From: Ectothiorhodospiraceae bacterium BW-2
GTDB taxonomy: Bacteria; Pseudomonadota; Gammaproteobacteria; Thiohalomonadales; Thiohalomonadaceae
NCBI GenBank assembly: GCA_008375315.1
Contig: CP032507.1
Coordinates: 1,539,001 to 1,603,000, forward strand
Length of the DNA: 64,000 nucleotides
Direction: 5' to 3'
Position 1 is the stretch's first letter. Every line of letters starts with the position of its first letter. Made by a program: the position numbers and the translations under genes. The notes under the pieces are model-generated. The model worked only from the letters and a program-made list of their open reading frames with translations. It did no database searches and had not been told where the DNA came from. Shown here piece by piece: positions 27,296-35,345 of the stretch.

Positions 27296-29437
27296 ATGCC
27301 ACAGGTTGCCATTGCATCTGATTTTTTGACCGCTATGATGAATTTACCTAAAACACAGCAGAAAAAGGTGAATCAATTTGTGAACAAATTTCGTAATAAT
27401 CCCACTGCAGCGGGTATTCACTACGAAAAGATCAATAATGCAGCTAATTCATTGATGCGATCCGTACGGATCGATAACAGTTATCGTGGGGTAGTGCTCA
27501 AACCGGAGCAGGGCGAATTATTTATTTTGCTATGGGTTGATCATCACGATGAGGCTTACGCCTGGGCCAGAAGCCATCAGTGTAAAATTCATCCGGCAAC
27601 CGGTACGATTCAACTCTATGCTACCGAAACGATACTAGCAGAGCATGAGGTCACTAAACCGTCCGATAAACCTGACGAGTTAGCTCAAGACGCCACGCAA
27701 CCTATCTTCTCAGACTACTCAAATCAGCAGTTAATTGCTATCGGACTACCAGAGGAGCTGTTATCCCCCATTCGAACCTTACGCTCCTTGGTGGATCTGG
27801 AACAGTTAACCAATAGACTCCCATCTGATGCTTATGAAGCACTCTATTTTTTAGCCGATGGCATCCCCTATGAAGAGGTTCTGGACGACTATACCTCGAC
27901 ACAAACCCACATCGACACCGATGACTATAGCGCGGCACTTGAACGGGAAGGCTCAAAGCGTCGTTTTGTGTTGGTTTCAGATGAAGAGCTGGAAAAGATG
28001 CTCGATGCACCACTGGAGAAGTGGCGGATATTTTTGCATCCTTCGCAGCGAAAACTGGTAGAGAGGGACTGGAATGGTCCAGTTCGTGTATTAGGAGGCG
28101 CCGGCACCGGTAAAACGGTTGCCGCGATTCATCGAGCAAAATGGCTGGTAAACCATCTGCCCCCTTCAAACCAAAAAGTTCTGTTCACGACCTTCACCAA
28201 AAATCTTGCATCGGATATTAGAGATCACTTAGCGCTCATCTGTAACCACCATGAGTTACAACGAGTTGAAGTCTCTAATATTGATGCCTGGGTTTATAGT
28301 TTTTTAAAGAGAAATAGCTATAGCTATCAAATCGTGTTTCCGAATGATTCGAATCCGGCCAGACAGCAGTGCTGGCAATTGGCGTTAGATGTTCAACCTG
28401 CTGAACTTGATTTGACAGATCGCTTTTACGAAGAGGAGTGGCGTTTGGTGATTCAGGCGCAGAAAATCACCACAAAACAGGCGTATATTAAGGCAAAGCG
28501 TACCGGGCGAGGTACCCGTTTAAACCGTAAAGAGAGACTACTCGTCTGGCCGGTTTTCGAAGAGTACATGTTGCAGCTAAGTCACAGCAACCTAAGAGAG
28601 ATGCCCGATGCGATGCAGGACTGTATTCAAATTATCGAGCAAAAATCGATTAAACCGATCTATTCAGCCGTTATTGTGGATGAGGGGCAGGATATGGGAA
28701 AAACGGCTTACCAACTGTTAAGACGAGTGGTTGCCGAGCAGCCAAATGATCTGTTTATTGTCGGTGACGGTCATCAACGCATCTATCGCAATAAGGTAGT
28801 GCTAGGGCAGTGCGGGATTAATATTATCGGGCGAAGCCGAAAGCTCAGGATTAACTACCGCACTACTGAAGAGACCAAAAAGCTGGCCGTTTCTGTACTT
28901 GAAGGGGTCTCGGTTGATGATCTGGATGGGGGAGGGGATGACAATAGAGGCTATGTCTCCCTGATGCATGGTGAAGCACCAGAGGTCATTAATTTTACTA
29001 ATTTTACCGAAGAGTTAGATGCCATTTGTGAACGGATTGAACAGCTAGAAGCTGCCGGGGCTTTACTGAAGGATATTTGTGTTGTTGCCCGAACCAAAGA
29101 TCTGCTGAACAGTTATGCTAAAGAGCTGGAAAAAGCGGGATTTTCCACTTATGAAATATTGGCCAATGGTTCGGAAGACAGAAACATTAAAGGCGTTAGG
29201 ATAGCTACGATGCATCGGGTGAAGGGGCTGGAGTTTCAACATATCTTGATTGCAGGTGCCAACATCGACAAATTACCACTCAAGCTGACGGCTGCCACAA
29301 CGGATCCGGTCGAACTAAGAGAGCATGAGTTATCTGAGCGGGCGCTACTCCATGTTGCGATGACGAGGGCAATCAAGAGTCTGACGATTACGAGTTATGG
29401 CCAGATGAGTGAGTTTATCAATTATTCAATTAGATAA
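27296..29437 (+). CDS. UvrD-like helicase with RelE-like N-terminus
   Basis: 713 residues. Residues 1 to about 100 look like a RelE/ParE-type fold ('FLTAMMNLPKTQQKKVNQFV', 'MRSVRIDNSYRGVVLKPEQG', 'FILLWVDHHDEAYAWARSH'). The rest is a superfamily 1 helicase: Walker A GGAGTGKT (about 267), 'IVDEGQDMG' (about 460), 'RKLRINYRTTEETKKL', 'MHRVKGLEFQHILIAGAN' (about 640) and 'LLHVAMTRA' (about 687). Such RelE-SF1 fusions are known from bacterial genomes, but their substrate is unclear. It follows the DUF1998 helicase by one base and so belongs to the same unit. Confidence 0.87.
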   Translation: MPQVAIASDFLTAMMNLPKTQQKKVNQFVNKFRNNPTAAGIHYEKINNAANSLMRSVRIDNSYRGVVLKPEQGELFILLWVDHHDEAYAWARSHQCKIHPATGTIQLYATETILAEHEVTKPSDKPDELAQDATQPIFSDYSNQQLIAIGLPEELLSPIRTLRSLVDLEQLTNRLPSDAYEALYFLADGIPYEEVLDDYTSTQTHIDTDDYSAALEREGSKRRFVLVSDEELEKMLDAPLEKWRIFLHPSQRKLVERDWNGPVRVLGGAGTGKTVAAIHRAKWLVNHLPPSNQKVLFTTFTKNLASDIRDHLALICNHHELQRVEVSNIDAWVYSFLKRNSYSYQIVFPNDSNPARQQCWQLALDVQPAELDLTDRFYEEEWRLVIQAQKITTKQAYIKAKRTGRGTRLNRKERLLVWPVFEEYMLQLSHSNLREMPDAMQDCIQIIEQKSIKPIYSAVIVDEGQDMGKTAYQLLRRVVAEQPNDLFIVGDGHQRIYRNKVVLGQCGINIIGRSRKLRINYRTTEETKKLAVSVLEGVSVDDLDGGGDDNRGYVSLMHGEAPEVINFTNFTEELDAICERIEQLEAAGALLKDICVVARTKDLLNSYAKELEKAGFSTYEILANGSEDRNIKGVRIATMHRVKGLEFQHILIAGANIDKLPLKLTAATTDPVELREHELSERALLHVAMTRAIKSLTITSYGQMSEFINYSIR

Positions 29438-29542
29438 GGCTAATTGTCGCCCCTGACGGTGGCGTACCTCGGCCAGTTTTACCGCTAGGGAGGCTGCATC
29501 CCAACGGAAGCCTGGCCAATCTGTATGCTCATGAATCCACAT
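29429..29542 (-). pseudogene. Fic (DUF4172-type) protein, N-terminal fragment
   Basis: 37 codons from ATG 29542: MWIHEHTDWPGFRWDAA, then 'SLAVKLAEVRHRQGRQL'. This is the characteristic start of DUF4172-bearing Fic proteins. It runs into the 3' end of the UvrD-like gene and stops. It belongs to a different Fic subfamily from the fragment at 9464-9715. Not functional. Confidence 0.7.
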
Positions 29543-29748
29543 TTTAATCACCGCATCATTTAAGGCGAATATGCGGCCTGTTCAGTGAAAAGTCCAGTTT
29601 ATTCGTTGCAATTTTTGCGGTGATTAGGTGCGGTATTCACCGCATTGCCTCGTAAATGAGCTGCTTTTGCCGGATTGTCGTGACAAAACTGAAGCAGATT
29701 ATATTCCGATTCGCCACAAGTGTACCGTCCCACATAAGGCAATCCGTT

Positions 29749-30641
29749 TCATGGCAACGCACTTGTTGCATCCAGCAGACCGTTCAGGTGAGCCATTACG
29801 CACTCAGCTAGAGCGGAGAGTGTATAACCGCCCTCTAACACTGACACTACTCTTCCTTGAGTAGAGGCTAAACAAGAGCGGGTTAGCTCGGTGGTCATTT
29901 GATAATAACTGTTCCTAAAAACCTAAGCAAAGTTGCTCATGGCGGTTTTTGGTAATTCGCTCTCCGTTGATAACACCCTTGCGGGCGAGCAACTGGAGTC
30001 CTGGTTGAGCAGTCCCAACCGGATGGCCGGTCAACACCGGCAACATGGGCAGTTTCAGCCATCGAAACCCAGCTTGCGCCATAAAAATTGCCTCGACGTT
30101 CATCCTGAACAGAGAACAACCTTGCGATTCGACTTCGACTCTAACCATGGCACGCAAAACTTTCGCGCTTGTAGATAACCTATCTACGGTGGAAAATTCT
30201 AATGACAAATAAATAAAAAATCAAGAACTGTTTTTTGCTCTCGGTAGACCAGTTCAGACCGCCAATCCAGTCATCCTGATGCGCATCAAAACCGGCAGAG
30301 AAGAACAGCATATCGGGCTGTAATGACTTAAGCGTGGGTAGCCACTGCTGTTGCATGAGTTTCCATGCATGGGTGTCCTGACTTCCTGCTGGTAAGAGGA
30401 TGGTGTAGGGTGTAACCGCAACGGTACCGGGGTAGAACGGGTGTTGATAGCTGGAAAAGAGCGATACTCGCGGTTGATTGGCAAAAATGGCATCGGTTCC
30501 ATTGCCATGATGGACATCAAAATCGATGATCGCTACCTTGTTGATGTCGGGATGGCTTAAAGCGTGAGCTACTCCAATTGCCAAATTGTTAAAAAAGCAA
30601 AATCCCATCGCTTGATCGGCCTCTGCAACCAAACCTTGATT
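29749..30641 (-). pseudogene. Histone deacetylase-like enzyme, truncated and interrupted
   Basis: From about 30625 to 30242: 'AEADQAMGFCFFNNLAIGVA', 'VAIIDFDVHHGNGTDAIFAN' (metal ligands D-x-H), 'PDMLFFSAGFDAHQDDWIGG' (third metal ligand D) and 'LNWSTE'. The 333-bp repeat then intervenes, and the C-terminus continues at 29908-29749: 'VSVLEGGYTLSALAE', ending 'LLDATSALP'. These are class II HDAC/acetoin-utilisation (AcuC-like) signatures. The N-terminal third, including the active-site GHH region, is missing; the sequence fuses into the end of the LIM-DA1 gene. Inactive. Flanking sequence from 29543 to 29748 shows no gene, only short inverted repeats (TAATCACCGCA/TGCGGTGATTA). Confidence 0.82.
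29909..30241. repeat. 333-bp dispersed repeat, copy 2
   Basis: Appears identical to 862-1194 and in the same orientation. It splits the histone-deacetylase-like gene between the codons for 'GLNWST' and 'YYQMTT', which shows that it is inserted sequence. Both copies landed in minus-strand genes. Confidence 0.78.
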
Positions 30642-31726
30642 GTGATCACGATGATAACCTCGATAGTAATTGCCTCCAGCCGAATTTTTCCAGCTCCTGA
30701 CGCATGGCCCGATACCCTGAGCCATAGATGCGATCTTTACTGAGCTCCATTTTTTTCAGCTGCTGCTGAGCCAGCGGGCTACCATCCTGCTGATAGATGA
30801 CCATAGAACCCAGATTACAGAACCCTTCCAGCTTAGCCCGACTGAGTTTGACCGCATGATGATTGCACCAGACATGCAGTAACTCATGCGCTAGGACGGC
30901 CATAAATGCCGGTTTTGGCAGATGGTTCAGAATGAAAATTTCGTGCGTTTCACTGATTGTATCTCCCCGCAATTGCCGGGTATATTTGGCCAATCCCTGC
31001 GTATCCCCCCGACCATTTTGAGCCTCAACTTTTAACCGCTCCCGATTAACCAGCCTGACGGGCACGGAAGCGGGGATTTGAAACCCTTTTGCAGCGAGCA
31101 GAGCGCGTACGATCTGCTCGGCTGAGCTGGCTTCAGATAGATGAGTAATGGCGGAGGTTTGGCAGTAACCACAACTCCATCTGCCATCGGCTAATTGCGT
31201 ACCCTTGTTAGAGCTTTCGATACCAATGATGCGACCGCAGCTATTACATTGGGGTGTTTGACGCTGATGATGCGTTTTATGGGCGTTGTTACCCCAGCTA
31301 TCGGTGATGTAACCACGGGTTAAGGCGCGATGGCAGACACAACATTTCGGTAAAAAGTGTTTGGCATAACAGGTCTGATGGTAAAGTTGGTTCTCTTTTG
31401 CAACATATTTGCCGCTAATAGGTTGGCTGCATTGAGCACAACGGGGCTGAATATGCGTCTCATAACAGTGTTGATGATATCGTTTTTTTTGGTAGGTGAC
31501 CCAACGCTCCCCCAATAACTCTCCACACTGTTCGCACCGATAGCCAAAGCGTTGTTGATAACAGTGCGGATGGTAGATTTTTCCTCTTGAAGCGTTATAC
31601 GGACCATTAATCCGTTGATGACAAGCGTGACAGATAAAACAGTCAGCCCTGAGTGTCAAGATACCCTGAGACCACCCCTGATGAGAAATGAATGTAGAAT
31701 CAGGGGGGCAACAGAGGAGATACACG

Positions 31727-32131
31727 ATGCCCAAAGATACTACCGTTTTACCCTCCAACGAGGTTACCGACCCCGATGAAGAGAAGCGCTCCTACCGCAA
31801 ATTTAGTGAGGAAGAGAAGCTTCGGATCCTAGCAGAAGCAGAGCAGTGCAAGGAGCCGGGTCAGCTAGGCGAGCTGCTGCGCAAAGAGCAGATCTACAGC
31901 TCCCATCTGACCAAATGGCGCCGACAACTGCAAGCACAGGGGCAGGCTGGCCTGAAAGGGAAACAGAGTGGTCGCAAACCGAGCCTAGACAAGCGAGATA
32001 AGGAGATAGAGCGTTTAAAGAAGGAAATTCAGCGTCTTAGCCAACGGTTACAGCAGACCGAAGGGGTGATTGCGCTCCAAAAAAAAGCCTTCAGCTTATT
32101 GGAGCAGATGAACACAGAGATAAGCTTATGA
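31727..32131 (+). CDS. IS3-family transposase OrfA (copy B)
   Basis: 134 residues from ATG 31727 behind GAGGAGA; the translation matches copy A (19928-20332). HTH plus coiled coil ('EIERLKKEIQRLSQRLQQ'). Its stop overlaps the OrfB start as ATGA. Intact. Confidence 0.9.
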   Translation: MPKDTTVLPSNEVTDPDEEKRSYRKFSEEEKLRILAEAEQCKEPGQLGELLRKEQIYSSHLTKWRRQLQAQGQAGLKGKQSGRKPSLDKRDKEIERLKKEIQRLSQRLQQTEGVIALQKKAFSLLEQMNTEISL

Positions 32132-33177
32132 GATTAGTTGAAAAAGAGTGCCCCAGTTCGGTGAGCATAAGAGCCGCTTGCGATAGCCTAGCGCTCTCGC
32201 GTGCAGGCTACTACCGCCGACAGGCTCCGGTTGTCTCCCCCCGAGCGAGCCTTCCAAGACCCGTCGCAGCCAATGCGCTGAGTGAGGCAGAGAGGCAAGC
32301 CGTTCTGGGGCTTTTGAACAGCGAACGATTCTATGACCAACCTCCGGCAGAGATCTATGCTAGCCTGCTGGATGAAGGGAAATATTACTGTTCAATCAGT
32401 ACGATGTATCGGATCCTTCGTGCTAATCAACAGACGGGAGAGCGGCGAGCTCAAAAACCGGCCAAATCACACGCTATCCCCCGATTACGGGCGACCCGCC
32501 CGAATGAGGTTTGGACATGGGATATCACTAAGCTTCCCACCACAGAGCAGGGTAACTTCTTGAATCTCTATGTGGTGATGGATCTCTACAGCCGTTTTAT
32601 TGTGGCTTGGATGGTCTCAAGGAAGGAGAATAGTGAGCTCTCCAAGCTGTTAATCAGTGACGCAGCGGCTCGCTATCGGGTCGCGCTCAGTGGCTTAACA
32701 CTGCATCAGGATAGAGGTGTGCCGATGACCGCCAGAGGCTATCTCGACTTGATGGCCGAACTGGGGATCACCTGCTCCCACAGCCGTCCACGAGTCAGTA
32801 ACGACAATCCGTTTAGCGAGAGTCAATTTAAAACACTCAAGCAACAACCCGATTATCCTCAACGATTGACAGGAGTTGACCATGCCAGAATATGGTTTAG
32901 TGACTATGTTGACTGGTACTGTTTCCACCACCACCATCGAGGGATTGCGTGGTTCACTCCAGAGCAGGTATTTACCGGTCGTTACAAGGAGGTTAGCGAG
33001 CAGCGTGAACAGGCGCTGAAGCAGGCCTATCAGCAGCATCCGAAACGCTTTATTCATGGTGAGCCCAAGGTTAAGCAACCCCCTACTGAGGTATGGATTA
33101 ACCCCGCTCTACCGGAGGAGGGGGTGGGGTCGCTGGAGGTCAACTATCCAACCCTGAATAGAGCGAAGGAGAGATGA
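32128..33177 (+). CDS. IS3-family transposase OrfB (copy B)
   Basis: A 349-residue DD(35)E integrase-type protein whose translation matches copy A (18882-19931). Catalytic residues are in 'WTWDITKLPT', 'LHQDRGVPMT' and 'NDNPFSESQF'. One silent difference from copy A is visible near 32500. Probably active, since this copy has an intact target duplication. Confidence 0.92.
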   Translation: MRLVEKECPSSVSIRAACDSLALSRAGYYRRQAPVVSPRASLPRPVAANALSEAERQAVLGLLNSERFYDQPPAEIYASLLDEGKYYCSISTMYRILRANQQTGERRAQKPAKSHAIPRLRATRPNEVWTWDITKLPTTEQGNFLNLYVVMDLYSRFIVAWMVSRKENSELSKLLISDAAARYRVALSGLTLHQDRGVPMTARGYLDLMAELGITCSHSRPRVSNDNPFSESQFKTLKQQPDYPQRLTGVDHARIWFSDYVDWYCFHHHHRGIAWFTPEQVFTGRYKEVSEQREQALKQAYQQHPKRFIHGEPKVKQPPTEVWINPALPEEGVGSLEVNYPTLNRAKER

Positions 33178-33242
33178 GTGACGGTGCCGCTAGTGGGTCT
33201 ATCGTCGATGGCTTTAGCCGGTTGTGGTGGCTGAATGACAGA

Positions 33243-33309
33243 GCGTTATCCATAGCCCGCCCCCCGGAGACCCCCTTATTATCGTAGGGGGGCGGGCTGT
33301 GGGTAACGC
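33243..33309. repeat. Large GC-rich palindrome in IS3 copy B
   Basis: Reverse-oriented equivalent of 18750-18816: GCGTTATCCATAGCCCGCC on the left arm and GGCGGGCTGTGGGTAACGC on the right. It lies 66 bp after the orfB stop and could form a cruciform or act as a transcription barrier at the IS end. Confidence 0.8.
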
Positions 33310-33637
33310 GGTGCAGGAGGGAGGTTCCTAGATTAGGGGTTGCAGTTCGCCTTGCAGCTCCCCCTTGCTGAAGGGCTTGGCTCTTGCGGCAAAGGGCCAT
33401 GAGGGTCATATTCGCTCCTTGTTGCGTCATGACTCAACATAGGCGAAATTTGCCGGTGAGGGCAGTGGCAATCACCGGCTAGATTTAGAGCTTTATTTTT
33501 TTAACAACTGGTCTCAAATTACTTGACAGCTTCCGGTCAGGGTGCAGTGCAGTTTTACCCACTTTAAGATACTGACCTTCGATAGGCTTGTTACAGCGGG
33601 CACAACTGAGTTTTTTGAATAGTCCGAACACAGGTTT

Positions 33638-33730
33638 CAGGTATTATCCAACGATTGCCAGAGATACCAGGAAGCGACTGAACGATAGGGTTGCCATTTT
33701 TGGCCAAGTAGAGCCATATCACTATTGGAG
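33638..33730 (-). pseudogene. AlkA-like DNA glycosylase, C-terminal fragment
   Basis: About 27 codons, 'LLGQKWQPYRSVASWYLWQS', ending LDNT and a stop at 33638. 'W-x-PYRSVASWYLW-x-SLD' is the usual C-terminus of 3-methyladenine DNA glycosylase II. Everything upstream is replaced by an unrelated short frame. Only the tail remains, 6 bp before the LIM-DA1 start, which suggests the two were once consecutive genes. Confidence 0.6.
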
Positions 33731-33913
33731 CCATACAACATCGAGCAGTGTCTGCAAATCCTCTTCGCTTAAGTTGTTCGCTATCTCATCTGGAGATAAA
33801 TCTTTCAAACGCTCATTAGGTGACAGAATTCCCAAATGGCTAGCAACAAACTCTTTAGTAAACTGTTCTAGGGTATAGGCCACCTCAGGCTCCTCCTCGC
33901 TGTAGATTTCCAA
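33722..33913 (-). CDS. Small acidic hypothetical protein
   Basis: A 63-codon frame, 'MEIYSEEEPEVAYTLEQF', 'LSPNERLKDLSPDEIANN', 'LSEEDLQTLLDVVWLQ'. The 'ERLKDLSPDEI' pattern resembles the C-terminal repeats seen in some Rpn/PD-(D/E)XK-associated proteins, so this may be the tail of a longer lost gene rather than a gene of its own. No ribosome site was identified. Function unknown. Confidence 0.35.
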   Translation of the reverse strand: MEIYSEEEPEVAYTLEQFTKEFVASHLGILSPNERLKDLSPDEIANNLSEEDLQTLLDVVWLQ

Positions 33914-33964
33914 TAACTGCCGATTTGAGTCAGGACAATGAGTGTGATTGTATCACTGCCCCAG

Positions 33965-34168
33965 CTAAGGCGGTAGAGCCGGCTTATTGCCTGCACTGAG
34001 ATAAGCCGACAGATTCTGCGGGTAGTGGTGGCTGACCGCATAGAGCCCGAAATCGGACTGGGGCGGGCTATTGGCGCATATCGATTCATCAGGGCTCTTT
34101 AAAATGAAATAGGTCGCTATATTAAGCGGCCCGATAGCACTAATTGCAGCTAACAAAATACCAACCGA
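33965..34168 (-). pseudogene. Membrane-protein C-terminal fragment
   Basis: The frame begins at the IS66 end and reads 'GILLAAISAIGPLNIATYFI', a hydrophobic segment, then 'CANSPPQSDFGLYAVSHHYP' and a stop at 33965. It resembles the C-terminus of an inner-membrane protein cut by the IS66 insertion. The family was not recognised. Confidence 0.4.
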
Positions 34169-34170
34169 GC

Positions 34171-35064
34171 GTAACCTTACGCCACCATAGCGTAACAGCC
34201 CCGGACCGGCCTGATAGACTTAAACAGAGGGAGGGAGTGGGCTCGGCTAAGCCGCAGCTTTCAGAGGAACTGACAACGATGCCAGCGTCTGCTGATAGTT
34301 CCAAGGGAACCACAACTGTGGGTGGCGATTAACCTGATGGACATAACGCTGTAGCGCCACCAAATAATCAAACGGATTGACCCCGGCCAAATAGCAAGTA
34401 GCGACCAGAGAGAGAATGACACCGGCTCCGCCGAGCGTTCTGAAGAAGAGACTGTTATGCCGTCCCCGAATCACCAGCTTGAGCATGCGCTCCATCTGGT
34501 TATTATCGATTTGCGCCCCCTCAATGCGGCAAAATCCGGTCAATTTGTCGTAGTGGTTGAGCAGATAGCGGATCGCTTTGCCCAGCGGACTGTTTTCCTC
34601 GACATCGCCACTCTCAATCTGCGCCTCGCCCCACTGTTTGAGCTGCGCCATCAGCGGCAGTGAGTGCTGCTGATGGTAAGCCAGCCGCTCTGCCGGGGTG
34701 TACTTCTCCTCCTTGCAGTGAGCATCGTGGTGCCACACCGGGTCGTAGAGCGCTAACACCCACGGGCCGTTATCCGGATGCAGCTCTGCCACATCCACAA
34801 ACCCCCGCCTACAGTGGCTGTTGCAGAATGTATCGTGTCGCTGTGTTTCATCCAGCACCGTAGGCAGATTGCGACTGAGCGCATCGCACATGATAGTGGG
34901 TTTGGCTAACCCGGAATGGCGCAGACGCAGAATCTCATCGATCAACTCTCCGGCATGGCCGATATCGGTCTGGTAGAGCACGATTTGTTGGCCACTCTCC
35001 AGTGTCGCGATTACGCCGGAAGTGAAGGTGCCGCTGCGGGATTTAAGTTGACCGCTCCGTCTGT
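34171..35064 (-). mobile_element. IS66-family element, tnpC-end fragment
   Basis: Starts with the IS66-type end GTAACCTTACGCCACC (34171), identical to the end at 44574, and contains the C-terminal half of tnpC. It stops abruptly at 35064, where a VWA-rlaP scar follows. tnpA, tnpB and the other end are missing. Confidence 0.85.
34247..35064 (-). pseudogene. IS66 TnpC transposase, C-terminal part
   Basis: About 272 codons with no start of its own. It begins 'SGQLKSRSGTFTSGVIATLE', passes 'IMCDALSRNLPTVLDETQRH', 'NPLGKAIRYLLNHY'-type sequence (here with SPLG) and 'IDNNQMERMLKLVIRGRHNS', and ends at the IS66 C-terminal domain 'LAGVNPFDYLVALQRYV'. It overlaps the truncated tnpC at 45356-46407 by about 185 bp but differs at several residues, so the halves come from two different copies. 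Confidence 0.85.
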
Positions 35065-35072
35065 TAGCAGCC

Positions 35073-35136
35073 TAGCAAGAGTAAAATTAAGCAGCTGGAG
35101 CGGTTGTTGCGGGGGGCACATAATTAAACTGGGGAT
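35073..35136 (+). repeat. 64-bp scar of the VWA-rlaP junction
   Basis: AAAATTAAGCAGCTGGAGCG and the following 'GGGGGGCACATAATTAAAC' match the last codons of VIT-VWA and the first of rlaP (51655-51720 and 4445-4510) with a few changes. Third copy of this junction in the window. Confidence 0.8.
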
Positions 35137-35139
35137 ATG

Positions 35140-35298
35140 GAGACAGGACTGGATAGAACTTACATTAGTTTGATGGAGCGAGGCTTACGGGCACCGAGTA
35201 TCCACACACTGTTTGTGTTGGCGCAGCATTTGGCGTGTAAACCTTCACAAATGATGGCAGAACTGGAAGAGAAGATGGATAATGGCCACTCGCTTTGA
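35140..35298 (+). pseudogene. XRE-type regulator, C-terminal part
   Basis: 52 codons, 'ETGLDRTYISLMERGLRAPS', 'IHTLFVLAQHLACKPSQMM', ending 'EEKMDNGHSL' at 35298. 'LDRTYIS-x2-ERG-x-R-x-PS' is the recognition helix and following helix of Cro/CI-type repressors. The first HTH helices are lost at the VWA-rlaP scar. It lies 48 bp before hsdR, the usual position of a controlling repressor for a restriction operon, so loss of regulation is plausible. Confidence 0.75.
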
Positions 35299-35345
35299 AC
35301 AGTTATCAGGATACCTTTTGATAAAAGTATGTAGGATATTATGAA

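Larger units (their letters stand above)
31647..33535 (+). mobile_element. IS3-family element, copy B (1889 bp)
   Basis: Ends CCCTGAGTGTCAAG and CTTGACAGCTTCCG, flanked by a 5-bp duplication GTCAG (31642-31646 and 33536-33540). The split LIM-DA1 frame confirms both boundaries. It differs from copy A by only a few single bases, so the copies are recent. Confidence 0.94.
30646..33631 (-). pseudogene. LIM-domain DA1-like protease gene, split by IS3 copy B
   Basis: The 5' part (33631-33536) starts at GTG and carries half a LIM zinc finger, 'CARCNKPIEGQYLKVGKTAL'. The rest (31641-30646) completes it ('CFICHACHQRINGPY') and adds more Cys/His fingers ('CEQCGELLGERWVTYQKK', 'CAQCSQPISGKYVAKENQ', 'CCVCHRALTRGYITDSWG'). 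It ends in a DA1-like peptidase domain with the zinc motif HELLHVWCNHH and 'LEGFCNLGSMVIYQ'. Removing the IS and one copy of GTCAG restores a 363-codon frame. DA1 proteins are ubiquitin-linked peptidases in plants; bacterial LIM-DA1 proteins are uncharacterised. The native start lies 7 bp after the AlkA stop. Confidence 0.83.

Noticed and set aside
29628-29864. 78-codon plus-strand frame downstream of the RelE-UvrD gene
   Set aside because: It lies opposite the HDAC-like C-terminus and a gene-free stretch; no ribosome site or family match.
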